DNA of 5,124 nt, taken from positions 1-5,124 of the forward strand of contig CALFDL010000338.1 of assembly GCA_937950415.1 (NCBI GenBank). Reading direction: 5' to 3'. The position numbers were made by a program, and so were the translations under genes. The stretch comes from an uncultured Collinsella sp. (lineage in GTDB: Bacteria > Actinomycetota > Coriobacteriia > Coriobacteriales > Coriobacteriaceae). The notes under the pieces are model-generated. The model was not told the origin of the DNA. It saw only the letters and a program-made list of their open reading frames with translations, and did not search any database. How positions within the stretch are numbered: position 1 is the stretch's first letter; each line of letters opens with the position of its first letter. Positions 1-5,124 of the stretch are shown piece by piece.

Positions 1-937
1 CGCCGCGGTCTCGCGCTACCTCAACGGTGGATATATCTCGGCGGACAAGGCCGAGCGCATTAAGCAGGCGATTGAGCTGACCGGATACGTGCGATCTAGT
101 CAGGCTCGCGCGCTGCGCACCGGTTCCACCAAGCTCATCGGCGTCATCGTGCCTAAGATTAACTCGGAATCCGTGAGCCGCATTACCGCCGGTATTGGCC
201 AGGTGCTCGGTCGCCGTGGCTACCAGATGCTGCTCGCGAATACTGATAACGTGGCCGAGCGTGAGCTCGAGTATCTCGACCTGTTCCAGAACCACCCGGT
301 CGATGGCATCGTGCTCGTGGCGACCATGATCACCGACGAACATCGTGCGGCCATTGCGTCTTGCCGTGTGCCCATTGTGCTGATCGGTCAAAACGTCGAG
401 GGCGCGGCTTGCGTCTACCATGACGATTACGAGGCCGCCTTTGAGCTGGGCCAGGCGCTCGCGAAGCATGTTGAGGGCAAGATTGCCTATATCGGTGTTA
501 CCGAGGAAGACCGTGCCGCCGGTTACGACCGTCGTCGTGGTTTTGAAGCGGGCTTACGCGCCGCGGGTGTTGCGCTCGATCCCGAGCTGATTCGCCGCGG
601 GTCCTTTACCCTCGATTCCGGCTATCGTGCGTCGCGCGAGCTGCTGGGCGAAGTGCCCGATGTTTCGTTTATCGCGTGCGCGACCGATACCATGGCGGCG
701 GGCGCGCTTCGTGCCATCGATGAGGTTCGCGGCGTGGGCGAGGGCATGCGTCGCGTGAGCGGTTTTGGCGACAACGCGTTTTTGCGCGCGCTGACGGGCG
801 GCATTCCCACCGTACATTATGGCTACCTGACCAGTGGCGTCGAGGCGACCAATATGTTGCTCAACACGCTCGATGGCGTGGAGGGGGAGAGCGGTCTAAA
901 GACCCTCAAGCTCGGCCATCAGCTGATGAATGTCTAG
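1..937 (+). CDS. scrR: LacI-family transcriptional repressor, 5' end cut by window (probable sucrose-locus regulator)
   Basis: A DNA-binding repressor of the LacI/GalR family. The reading frame is open from base 2, giving 311 visible residues. About 20-25 N-terminal residues, the start codon and the first helix of the HTH lie outside the window, so the GTG at 89 is an internal codon, not the start. Visible parts, numbered from base 2: the recognition helix with AxVSRYLN (residues 1-8), the rest of the headpiece to about residue 31, the hinge helix with ARAL (35-38) whose Leu38 should intercalate at a central CpG, then a periplasmic-binding-protein-like effector domain starting at LIGVIVP (45-51) and running to the end. 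GYDRRRGFEAGL and the ACATDTMAAGAL strand are typical of the family. It sits just upstream of and co-oriented with the PTS gene, and two CpG-centred operators lie between them. Family assignment is certain. Control of the sucrose genes is inferred from position, and the effector cannot be read from the sequence. Confidence 0.93.
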   Translation, partial: AAVSRYLNGGYISADKAERIKQAIELTGYVRSSQARALRTGSTKLIGVIVPKINSESVSRITAGIGQVLGRRGYQMLLANTDNVAERELEYLDLFQNHPVDGIVLVATMITDEHRAAIASCRVPIVLIGQNVEGAACVYHDDYEAAFELGQALAKHVEGKIAYIGVTEEDRAAGYDRRRGFEAGLRAAGVALDPELIRRGSFTLDSGYRASRELLGEVPDVSFIACATDTMAAGALRAIDEVRGVGEGMRRVSGFGDNAFLRALTGGIPTVHYGYLTSGVEATNMLLNTLDGVEGESGLKTLKLGHQLMNV

Positions 938-1024
938 GCTTCGGGCATGTCTGCCGGCTTCTGATTCTCTGTTTTTGTCTCAAAACTACCTTTCACCGTC
1001 AATTATCGACCGTTTACCGCTATA

Positions 1025-1038
1025 TGAAAACGATTACA
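1025..1038 (+). promoter_or_regulatory. LacI-type operator O1
   Basis: TGAAAACGATTACA is an imperfect palindrome around a central CpG: half-sites TGAAAAC and TGTAATC agree at 5 of 7 positions. A CpG-centred site fits the hinge-helix leucine of LacI-family repressors. It also fits the degenerate catabolite-responsive (cre) pattern TGWAANCGNTNWCA at every position, so a CcpA-like global regulator could bind it as well. An identical copy lies 26 bp downstream. Binding by the adjacent repressor is inferred. Confidence 0.75.
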
Positions 1039-1050
1039 GATATATGAAAC

Positions 1051-1064
1051 TGAAAACGATTACA
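1051..1064 (+). promoter_or_regulatory. LacI-type operator O2
   Basis: This is an exact second copy of TGAAAACGATTACA. It ends two bases before the candidate -10 element, so a bound repressor would occupy the promoter spacer and block polymerase. The centre-to-centre distance to O1 is 26 bp, about two and a half helical turns, which puts the two sites on roughly opposite faces of the DNA. Confidence 0.75.
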
Positions 1065-1065
1065 G

Positions 1066-1071
1066 TATAAG
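1066..1071 (+). promoter_or_regulatory. Possible -10 element for the PTS gene
   Basis: TATAAG matches the -10 consensus at four of six positions and lies in the AT-rich block after O2. It would start transcription near 1078, leaving a leader of about 43 bases. No convincing -35 is present at 16-18 bp upstream, where the sequence reads TATGAA or similar. Support is the position relative to operator and gene rather than the hexamers themselves. Confidence 0.4.
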
Positions 1072-1104
1072 TGTCAAACATGGCCGGGTGCACATGCGTC
1101 CGTT

Positions 1105-1114
1105 GGAGGAAAGG
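1105..1114 (+). promoter_or_regulatory. Ribosome binding site deciding the EIIBC start
   Basis: GGAGGAAAGG precedes ATG 1121 with GGAGG ending 11 bases before it. In-frame GTG 1088 and ATG 1094 lie upstream of this site and have no comparable Shine-Dalgarno, so they are unlikely starts. Confidence 0.75.
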
Positions 1115-1120
1115 GAAGTC

Positions 1121-2521
1121 ATGGACTACCGTAAATCAGCCCAAGAGGTGCTCGACAACATCGGTGGCGCCGGCAACGTTGTTTCGGCTGCACACTGCGC
1201 CACGCGTCTGCGTCTGGTGATTGCCGATAACGCCAAGGTCGACAAGGAGGCCCTTGAGAATATCGACGGCGCCAAGGGCGTCTTTGAGGCCCAGGGCCAG
1301 CTCCAGATTATTTTTGGTACCGGCACCGTCAACAAGGTCTACGAAGAGTTCATCGCGCTCAGCGGCGTCGAGGCTGCCACCAAGGCCGAGGTCAAGGAGG
1401 CCGCGGCGCAGAAGCAGAACATCTTTATGCGCGCCATTAAGGTGCTCGGCGACGTCTTTGTCCCCATCATCCCCGCCATCGTGGCTTCGGGTCTGCTGCT
1501 GGGCATTATGAGCGCCCTCAACTTTATGGCCTCCAACGGCTTTATCGCGCTCGACACCAATAACTTTATCTACAAGATCGCCGACCTGGTTTCGGGAACG
1601 TCCTTTGGTATTCTGCAGATCCTGATCGGCTACTCCGCGGCTAAGGCCTTTGGCGCTAACCCGTACCTGGGTGCCGTCGTCGGCGGTGCGTTCATCAATT
1701 CCTCGCTTCAGAGCGCCTACACGGTTGCCTCCGAGGGCGTGCAGACCATGGTCACCGTCATCCCCGGCGTGTACAGCTTTGAGTGGGTCGGTTATCAGGG
1801 CCACGTGATCCCCATCGTTATCGCCTGCGCCATCCTCGCCTTTTTGGAGAAGCGTCTCCACAAGGTTGTCCCCGAGATGTTCGACCTCTTTGTGACTCCT
1901 CTCGTCTCCGTGTTCGTGACCGTGCTCGTGACGCTCGTTGCCGTCGGCCCCATCTTCGTGTGGGCCGAGAACGCCGTCCTCGGTCTGATTCAGGCCCTGC
2001 TGACCCTGCCCTTCGGCATCGGTTCCTTTATCGTCGGCCTGTTCTATGCCCCCACGGTCGTTACCGGTATCCACCAGATGTACACCGCCATCGATCTGGG
2101 CCAGCTCGCCCAGTACGGTGTGACTTACTGGCTGCCCATCGCCAGTGCCGCCAACATCGCTCAGGGTGGTGCCGCGCTCGCCGTTGCCTTTAAGACCCGC
2201 GATGCCAAGATCAAGGGCCTGGCGCTTCCTTCGGCCCTGTCCGCCTTCATGGGCATTACCGAGCCTGCCATCTTTGGTGTGAACCTGCGCTTCTTTAAGC
2301 CCTTCATCGCCGGCTGCATCGGCGGCGGTTGCGGTGCCCTGGTCTGCGCGCTCACTTCGCTGGCTGCCTCCGGCACGGGCGTTACCGGTATCTTCGGTAT
2401 CCTGCTGTGCCTGGCCCAGCCCGTGCAGTACGCGATCATGTTTGCGGTCGCCGCGCTGGTTTCCTTTGCTATCTCGTTTGTCCTGTACAAGGACGAGCCC
2501 AAGGCTTCCGAGCAGGCCTAA
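1121..2521 (+). CDS. scrA: PTS sucrose-type transporter, EIIBC subunits
   Basis: An inner-membrane phosphotransferase permease that takes up a sugar, most likely sucrose, and phosphorylates it on entry. The 466-residue length matches EIIBC sucrose permeases of about 455-465. Residues 1-75 form the EIIB domain, with the phosphocysteine Cys26 in AHCATRLR. An Ala/Lys/Glu-rich linker follows to about 102. EIIC begins near 109 (VFVPIIPAIVASGLLLGIM) and ends with a last membrane helix around 438-458. Conserved EIIC motifs are GIHQM (316-320) and GITEPAIFG (378-386), the latter lining the sugar site. There is no C-terminal EIIA domain, so it must receive phosphate from a separate EIIA-Glc-like protein. 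ATG 1121 is chosen because of the Shine-Dalgarno at 1105 and because it starts right at the EIIB fold. Family members also carry trehalose, beta-glucosides or N-acetylmuramate. Sucrose is favoured by the sequence resemblance of the EIIC core to ScrA and by the adjacent GH32 gene. Confidence 0.93.
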   Translation: MDYRKSAQEVLDNIGGAGNVVSAAHCATRLRLVIADNAKVDKEALENIDGAKGVFEAQGQLQIIFGTGTVNKVYEEFIALSGVEAATKAEVKEAAAQKQNIFMRAIKVLGDVFVPIIPAIVASGLLLGIMSALNFMASNGFIALDTNNFIYKIADLVSGTSFGILQILIGYSAAKAFGANPYLGAVVGGAFINSSLQSAYTVASEGVQTMVTVIPGVYSFEWVGYQGHVIPIVIACAILAFLEKRLHKVVPEMFDLFVTPLVSVFVTVLVTLVAVGPIFVWAENAVLGLIQALLTLPFGIGSFIVGLFYAPTVVTGIHQMYTAIDLGQLAQYGVTYWLPIASAANIAQGGAALAVAFKTRDAKIKGLALPSALSAFMGITEPAIFGVNLRFFKPFIAGCIGGGCGALVCALTSLAASGTGVTGIFGILLCLAQPVQYAIMFAVAALVSFAISFVLYKDEPKASEQA

Positions 2522-2541
2522 GAGCTTTTGATTGAGGAGAT

Positions 2542-2566
2542 GCCCGCGGGTCGTATGCTCGCGGGC
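2542..2566 (+). terminator. GC-rich hairpin between permease and hydrolase genes
   Basis: A perfect 7-bp stem, GCCCGCG paired with CGCGGGC, encloses an 11-base loop and lies 20 bases after the permease stop. It is followed only by GTTTCCC, not a real T-tract. It is therefore more likely a partial terminator, or an RNA stability or processing element that sets the permease:hydrolase ratio, than a full stop. I see no good promoter for the hydrolase in this spacer, which also argues for readthrough. Confidence 0.45.
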
Positions 2567-2576
2567 GTTTCCCGTA

Positions 2577-2598
2577 TCTGGTGCCGATCTCTGGTGCC
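2577..2598 (+). repeat. Short direct repeat in the scrA-scrB spacer
   Basis: TCTGGTGCC occurs at 2577-2585 and again at 2590-2598, a 13-bp period. It is short enough to be chance or a small slippage duplication. No function is assigned. Confidence 0.5.
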
Positions 2599-2628
2599 TT
2601 GTTACTTTCGATCCGTTAGGACTTTGAT

Positions 2629-4170
2629 ATGTCTAATGCACTTGGTCGCGACCTTGCAAAGTTGGTTGCCGCTGTTGACGCTGCCGCCTCTGAGTGCGGT
2701 CATGGCGTGTATGGCCAGCACTTCCATATTATGCCGCCGGCGGGTTGGCTCAACGACCCCAACGGTCTCTGCCAGGCGGGTGGCGTGTTCCATGCCTATT
2801 TTCAGTATGCGCCGTTTGATGTCGAGGGCGGCGTTAAGACCTGGGGCCATGCGACGAGCCGCGATCTTATGACGTGGGACTACGTTGGCGCCCCATTGCT
2901 GCCCGACGAGCCGTTCGATTGCCATGGCGTGTATTCGGGCTCCGCGCTTGCCGAGGACGGTCGCATTCGCGTACTTTATACGGGCAACGTTAAGCTTTCC
3001 GATTCGGACGGGACGTACGACTACGTCAATACCGGCCGCCGCGCCGATACTGTTTATGTCGAGAGCGTTGATGGCCTTGCCGGTCGGGAGTTCAGCCAAA
3101 AGCGCGTGGTGCTGGCGTCCGAGGATTATCCCGAGGATTTGACCTGCCACGTGCGTGACCCCAAGGTGTGGCGCGATGATGATGGGCGTTACCACATGGT
3201 GCTGGGCGCGCGTCGTCGCGTGGACGGTCCGCATGTCGATAGTCGATTTTGCGCCATGCACGGCGAGGGTGCCGGGCGCGATGTGGGTGAGATCCTGGTG
3301 TATGGCTCGGCCGATATGCTGAGTTGGGAGCTCGAGAGCCGTGTGTCTACGCCCGAGCGCTTTGGCTTTATGTGGGAGTGCCCGGGATACCTTGAGCTTG
3401 AGGCGGATGGCGGTGTACCGGCAAGGTTTCTGTCTTTCTCTCCCCAGGGGCTCGAGGGCGGCCGTTGGGACCGCGGCAACGTATACGCTGCTGGCTACAT
3501 GCCTGTAACGGGCGACATTGCCGGTGGTGACGGTGCCTATGAGCTGGGCGAGTTCCGCCTGTGGGACGCCGGTTTTGACTTCTATGCGCCGCAGGAGTTC
3601 ACGGCCGAGGACGGTCGCCATATTCTAATCGGCTGGATGGGCATTCCCGATGAGCCGACCTATGGCAACGCACCGACCGTGGTGTGCGGCTGGCAGCACT
3701 GCATGACGGTGCCGCGCGAGCTTACGGCCGGTGACGGCGGCGTGGTACTGCAGCAGCCGGCGCGCGAGATTGAGCACCATTATGCCTCGGTGCGTGTAGG
3801 GGAGGGCTCGTTGGAGGTTGCCGGCGATACCTGCTTTGACGTTGTTGTCGACGGTGTTGACGGTGCGTTCACCGCGACCGTTGATGGCGAGCTGAAGCTG
3901 GCGTTTGTGCCCGCCGAGGGCGAACTGCCCGCGCGCTTTGAGATGCGATTTACCGATGAGGGCCGCGCTTCTGCCGGTTGCGGTCGTACTGTGCGCTGGG
4001 AGTCCGTCGACGAGGTTCGTAACGTGCGCATTGTTGGCGATGCCTCGTCGGTCGAGGTGTTTGTGAACGATGGTGCGCTCGTGTTTTCGACGCGCATCTA
4101 TCCCGAGGCCTATGGCGTGACCGTTGACGCTCCGGGTGCGAGCGTGACCTATCACGCGCTCAATATCTAG
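2629..4170 (+). CDS. scrB: Sucrose-6-phosphate hydrolase (glycoside hydrolase family 32)
   Basis: A cytoplasmic GH32 enzyme expected to hydrolyse sucrose 6-phosphate to glucose 6-phosphate and fructose. The 513 residues have no signal peptide. The five-bladed propeller starts near residue 30. Catalytic landmarks are all present: the nucleophile Asp43 in WLNDPNG (40-46), the transition-state stabiliser Asp177 in RDP (176-178) and the acid/base Glu250 in WECPG (249-253). YSGSA, LYTGNVK, FSPQGLE and FDFYAPQEF also follow the bacterial ScrB/SacA pattern. A C-terminal beta-sandwich covers about 370-513 and includes SSVEVFVNDG near the end. Residues about 196-220 look like an insertion compared with usual ScrB proteins. 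The start has only a weak Shine-Dalgarno, AGGA at 2618-2621, seven bases before the ATG. It lies 107 bp after the permease stop and is probably co-transcribed with it. A secondary fructan or sucrose activity is possible, but the PTS neighbour favours the phosphorylated substrate. Confidence 0.94.
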   Translation: MSNALGRDLAKLVAAVDAAASECGHGVYGQHFHIMPPAGWLNDPNGLCQAGGVFHAYFQYAPFDVEGGVKTWGHATSRDLMTWDYVGAPLLPDEPFDCHGVYSGSALAEDGRIRVLYTGNVKLSDSDGTYDYVNTGRRADTVYVESVDGLAGREFSQKRVVLASEDYPEDLTCHVRDPKVWRDDDGRYHMVLGARRRVDGPHVDSRFCAMHGEGAGRDVGEILVYGSADMLSWELESRVSTPERFGFMWECPGYLELEADGGVPARFLSFSPQGLEGGRWDRGNVYAAGYMPVTGDIAGGDGAYELGEFRLWDAGFDFYAPQEFTAEDGRHILIGWMGIPDEPTYGNAPTVVCGWQHCMTVPRELTAGDGGVVLQQPAREIEHHYASVRVGEGSLEVAGDTCFDVVVDGVDGAFTATVDGELKLAFVPAEGELPARFEMRFTDEGRASAGCGRTVRWESVDEVRNVRIVGDASSVEVFVNDGALVFSTRIYPEAYGVTVDAPGASVTYHALNI

Positions 4171-4192
4171 GAGATTCGTCGCATATCGGCGC

Positions 4193-4198
4193 TATACT
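4193..4198 (+). promoter_or_regulatory. Possible -10 box ahead of the terminator hairpin
   Basis: TATACT matches the -10 consensus at five of six positions. It would start RNA near 4205, a few bases before the terminator stem. No recognisable -35 lies at the right distance (GGAGAT at 17-bp spacing) and there is no extended -10 TGn. It is noted because the downstream gene has no other room for a promoter. Confidence 0.3.
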
Positions 4199-4208
4199 GC
4201 AGCCGTTG

Positions 4209-4246
4209 CCCACGATGCGGGAACATCCGCATCGTGGGTTTTTGTT
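4209..4246 (+). terminator. Intrinsic terminator after scrB
   Basis: A perfect 12-bp stem, CCCACGATGCGG paired with its exact complement at 4227-4238, encloses the 6-base loop GAACAT. It is followed directly by TTTTTGTT. It sits 38 bases after the hydrolase stop and should end the sucrose transcript efficiently. It is also within 20 bases of the next start codon, so it could act as a leader attenuator for that gene. Confidence 0.9.
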
Positions 4247-4250
4247 AATG

Positions 4251-4258
4251 AAAGGAGG
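4251..4258 (+). promoter_or_regulatory. Strong ribosome binding site for the PLP-fold gene
   Basis: AAAGGAGG is a near-perfect anti-16S match, with a seven-base spacer to ATG 4266. It decides this start over the in-frame ATG at 4248, which overlaps the site and has no Shine-Dalgarno of its own. Confidence 0.85.
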
Positions 4259-4265
4259 TTGCCGT

Positions 4266-5124
4266 ATGGGCGTACAGCGGCTAGAAGAGGCCTGGGCTTT
4301 GAGGACCGGCGCGCGTGAGGCGCGGTTGCTTGCGGCTTCGCATGTTCCGGCGGCGCTGTCTCTGTTGGGGATTGTGCGTCCCGGTGACCGCCTGGTGGCC
4401 TTTGCGGATGACTTTACCGAAGCATTTGCGCACGGCTTTGATGGCCGCGATGTTGCGCTGGCGGGCTCGCCGTCCGCCGATGCGTTTACCGCCGCGTCCG
4501 AGGTCTTTGATGCTTCGTTTGATGCCGAGGGGCCGCACCTGTGGTGGTTCGTCAACTCCATCGGCGGGTTTGGACTGCGAGTGCCCGATCTGCGTACGCT
4601 GGGTCGAGCGGCTCGCGAGGCCCATGCGCTGCTGGTTGTGGACAACACCGTGGCGTCGGCTTTTGGCTGCGATTCGTTGCGCTTGGGTGCCGTGCTGTCG
4701 CTCGAAGCGCTCGACCGTGTGTGCGCCGGTAACGCTTCACGCAAGTTGGTTGCCGTATCGGTCGCGCGCTCGCAGTTCAAGCGCCATCGTGTGGATGCCG
4801 CGGCTGAGTGCGTGCACGTCCTGTTTGAGGGCTGTGGCTTGGGCAAGCTTGGTTTGCCTACTGACGAGGCTGGTGTGCTGGAGCGCGGGCTGGACTCGCT
4901 CGATACCCGCATGCAGGCACACTTCGACCGCGCCCGTGCGCTGGCCGAGTATCTGGCCGCCAACGAGATGGTGCGCAACGTGCGCTATCCCGGGCTGAGT
5001 TCGCATCCCGACCATGCGGTTGCAACGGGAATCCTCGAGCACGGCTTTGGCCCGGCAGTTGAATTTGACCTTATCGAGCGTAGCGCGGGCAAGCTTTTTG
5101 ATGCTTTGCCTGAGGAGTTCCGCG
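4266..5124 (+). CDS. Divergent Cys/Met-metabolism PLP-dependent family protein, 3' end cut by window
   Basis: The frame is open for 286 codons to the window edge, so only the N-terminal and central parts are visible. It resembles the cystathionine gamma-synthase / O-acetylhomoserine sulfhydrylase family. LEEAWALRTGAREARLLAASHVPAAL (6-31) matches the LEgg...SGmaAi region. VVDNT (124-128) carries the Asp that normally contacts the pyridine nitrogen. GLPTDEAGVLERGLDSLDTRM (196-216) matches the domain linker. VRNVRYPGLSSHP (236-248) and HGFGPAVEF (259-267) match the start of the C-terminal domain. It departs from the family in three ways. The usual first 60-70 residues, including the YxR cofactor motif, are absent. 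The ETPxNP segment reads NSIGGF (97-102). Ungapped alignment puts Arg151 where the Schiff-base lysine of SxTK should be; Lys160 is the nearest alternative. Family membership is well supported. Enzymatic activity is doubtful and no substrate can be named. It is separated from scrB by a strong terminator, so it is probably unrelated to sucrose use. Confidence 0.82.
   Translation, partial: MGVQRLEEAWALRTGAREARLLAASHVPAALSLLGIVRPGDRLVAFADDFTEAFAHGFDGRDVALAGSPSADAFTAASEVFDASFDAEGPHLWWFVNSIGGFGLRVPDLRTLGRAAREAHALLVVDNTVASAFGCDSLRLGAVLSLEALDRVCAGNASRKLVAVSVARSQFKRHRVDAAAECVHVLFEGCGLGKLGLPTDEAGVLERGLDSLDTRMQAHFDRARALAEYLAANEMVRNVRYPGLSSHPDHAVATGILEHGFGPAVEFDLIERSAGKLFDALPEEFR

Larger units (their letters stand above)
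1021..1065 (+). repeat. Imperfect tandem duplication carrying the operator pair
   Basis: Bases 1021-1039 read TATATGAAAACGATTACAG. Bases 1041-1065 repeat this exactly, except for six extra bases (ACTGAA or equivalent register) inserted after TATATGAA. The second copy is therefore 25 bp against 19. The duplication generates two identical operators and moves their centres from about 20 bp to 26 bp apart. The stretch is strongly AT-rich compared with the genes on either side. Confidence 0.85.

Noticed and set aside
938..980. Possible terminator after the repressor gene
   Set aside because: The only stem found is GGCA/TGCC with a 4-base loop, and the T-run at 972-976 is 16 bases away. That is too weak and too far apart to call.
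971..986. Small inverted repeat GTTTT...AAAAC
   Set aside because: It is five AT-rich base pairs with no CpG centre and no similarity to the operator pair, easily expected by chance in this AT-rich stretch.
1088..1120. Upstream in-frame starts for the permease (GTG 1088, ATG 1094)
   Set aside because: They precede the Shine-Dalgarno at 1105-1114 and would add residues not seen at the N-terminus of EIIB domains.
1136..2074. Long minus-strand open frame opposite the permease gene
   Set aside because: The translation is rich in Asp, Gly, His and Asn, with no membrane or domain pattern, and mirrors codon bias of the clearly real EIIBC gene on the other strand.
2599..2628. Possible separate promoter for scrB (TTGTTA with TTTGAT)
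   Set aside because: The -10 candidate abuts the start codon, so transcription would begin inside the coding region.
2602..3621. 339-codon minus-strand open frame opposite the GH32 gene
   Set aside because: It overlaps a full GH32 catalytic domain with all three active-site motifs. The minus-strand product has no recognisable motif and no ribosome site was found.
4160..4978. Minus-strand open frame opposite the PLP-fold gene, and plus-strand frame 4315-4998
   Set aside because: Both are compositional shadows (Ser/Ala/Arg- or Arg/Cys/Trp-rich). The frame starting at 4266 has the ribosome site and clear family homology.

Overview
The window looks like chromosomal DNA from a GC-rich Gram-positive gut bacterium. 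A Collinsella-like member of the Coriobacteriia is my best guess. It rests on overall composition (about 60% G+C by eye), codon use, strong AGGAGG-type ribosome binding sites and the gene content. It is an inference, not a taxonomic assignment. All genes are on the + strand.

Bases 1-2521 hold a regulator and transporter pair. A LacI-family repressor, cut by the left edge, is followed by an AT-rich 183-bp control region and then a sucrose-type PTS EIIBC permease. The control region carries two identical 14-bp LacI-type operators next to a possible -10 element. Bases 2522-2628 form a short spacer with a GC-rich hairpin. Bases 2629-4170 encode a GH32 sucrose-6-phosphate hydrolase. Together these form a compact sucrose utilisation locus (scrR-scrA-scrB type). 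The EIIBC imports sucrose as sucrose 6-phosphate, the hydrolase splits it into glucose 6-phosphate and fructose, and the repressor presumably responds to sucrose or a product. The EIIA partner, HPr/EI and a fructokinase are not in the window.

Bases 4171-4265 contain a strong intrinsic terminator closing the sucrose unit, with a near-consensus -10 box just before it. Less than 20 bases after the terminator a new gene begins with a perfect Shine-Dalgarno. It runs off the right edge and belongs to the Cys/Met-metabolism PLP-dependent enzyme family. It lacks the usual N-terminal segment and several PLP-contacting motifs, apparently including the Schiff-base lysine, so it may be a pseudoenzyme or a repurposed protein.

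The sucrose locus is well understood in outline. The two places that most repay a second look are this divergent PLP-fold gene with its terminator-containing leader, and the duplicated operator region. I saw no CRISPR array, tRNA, rRNA, insertion sequence or phage gene.
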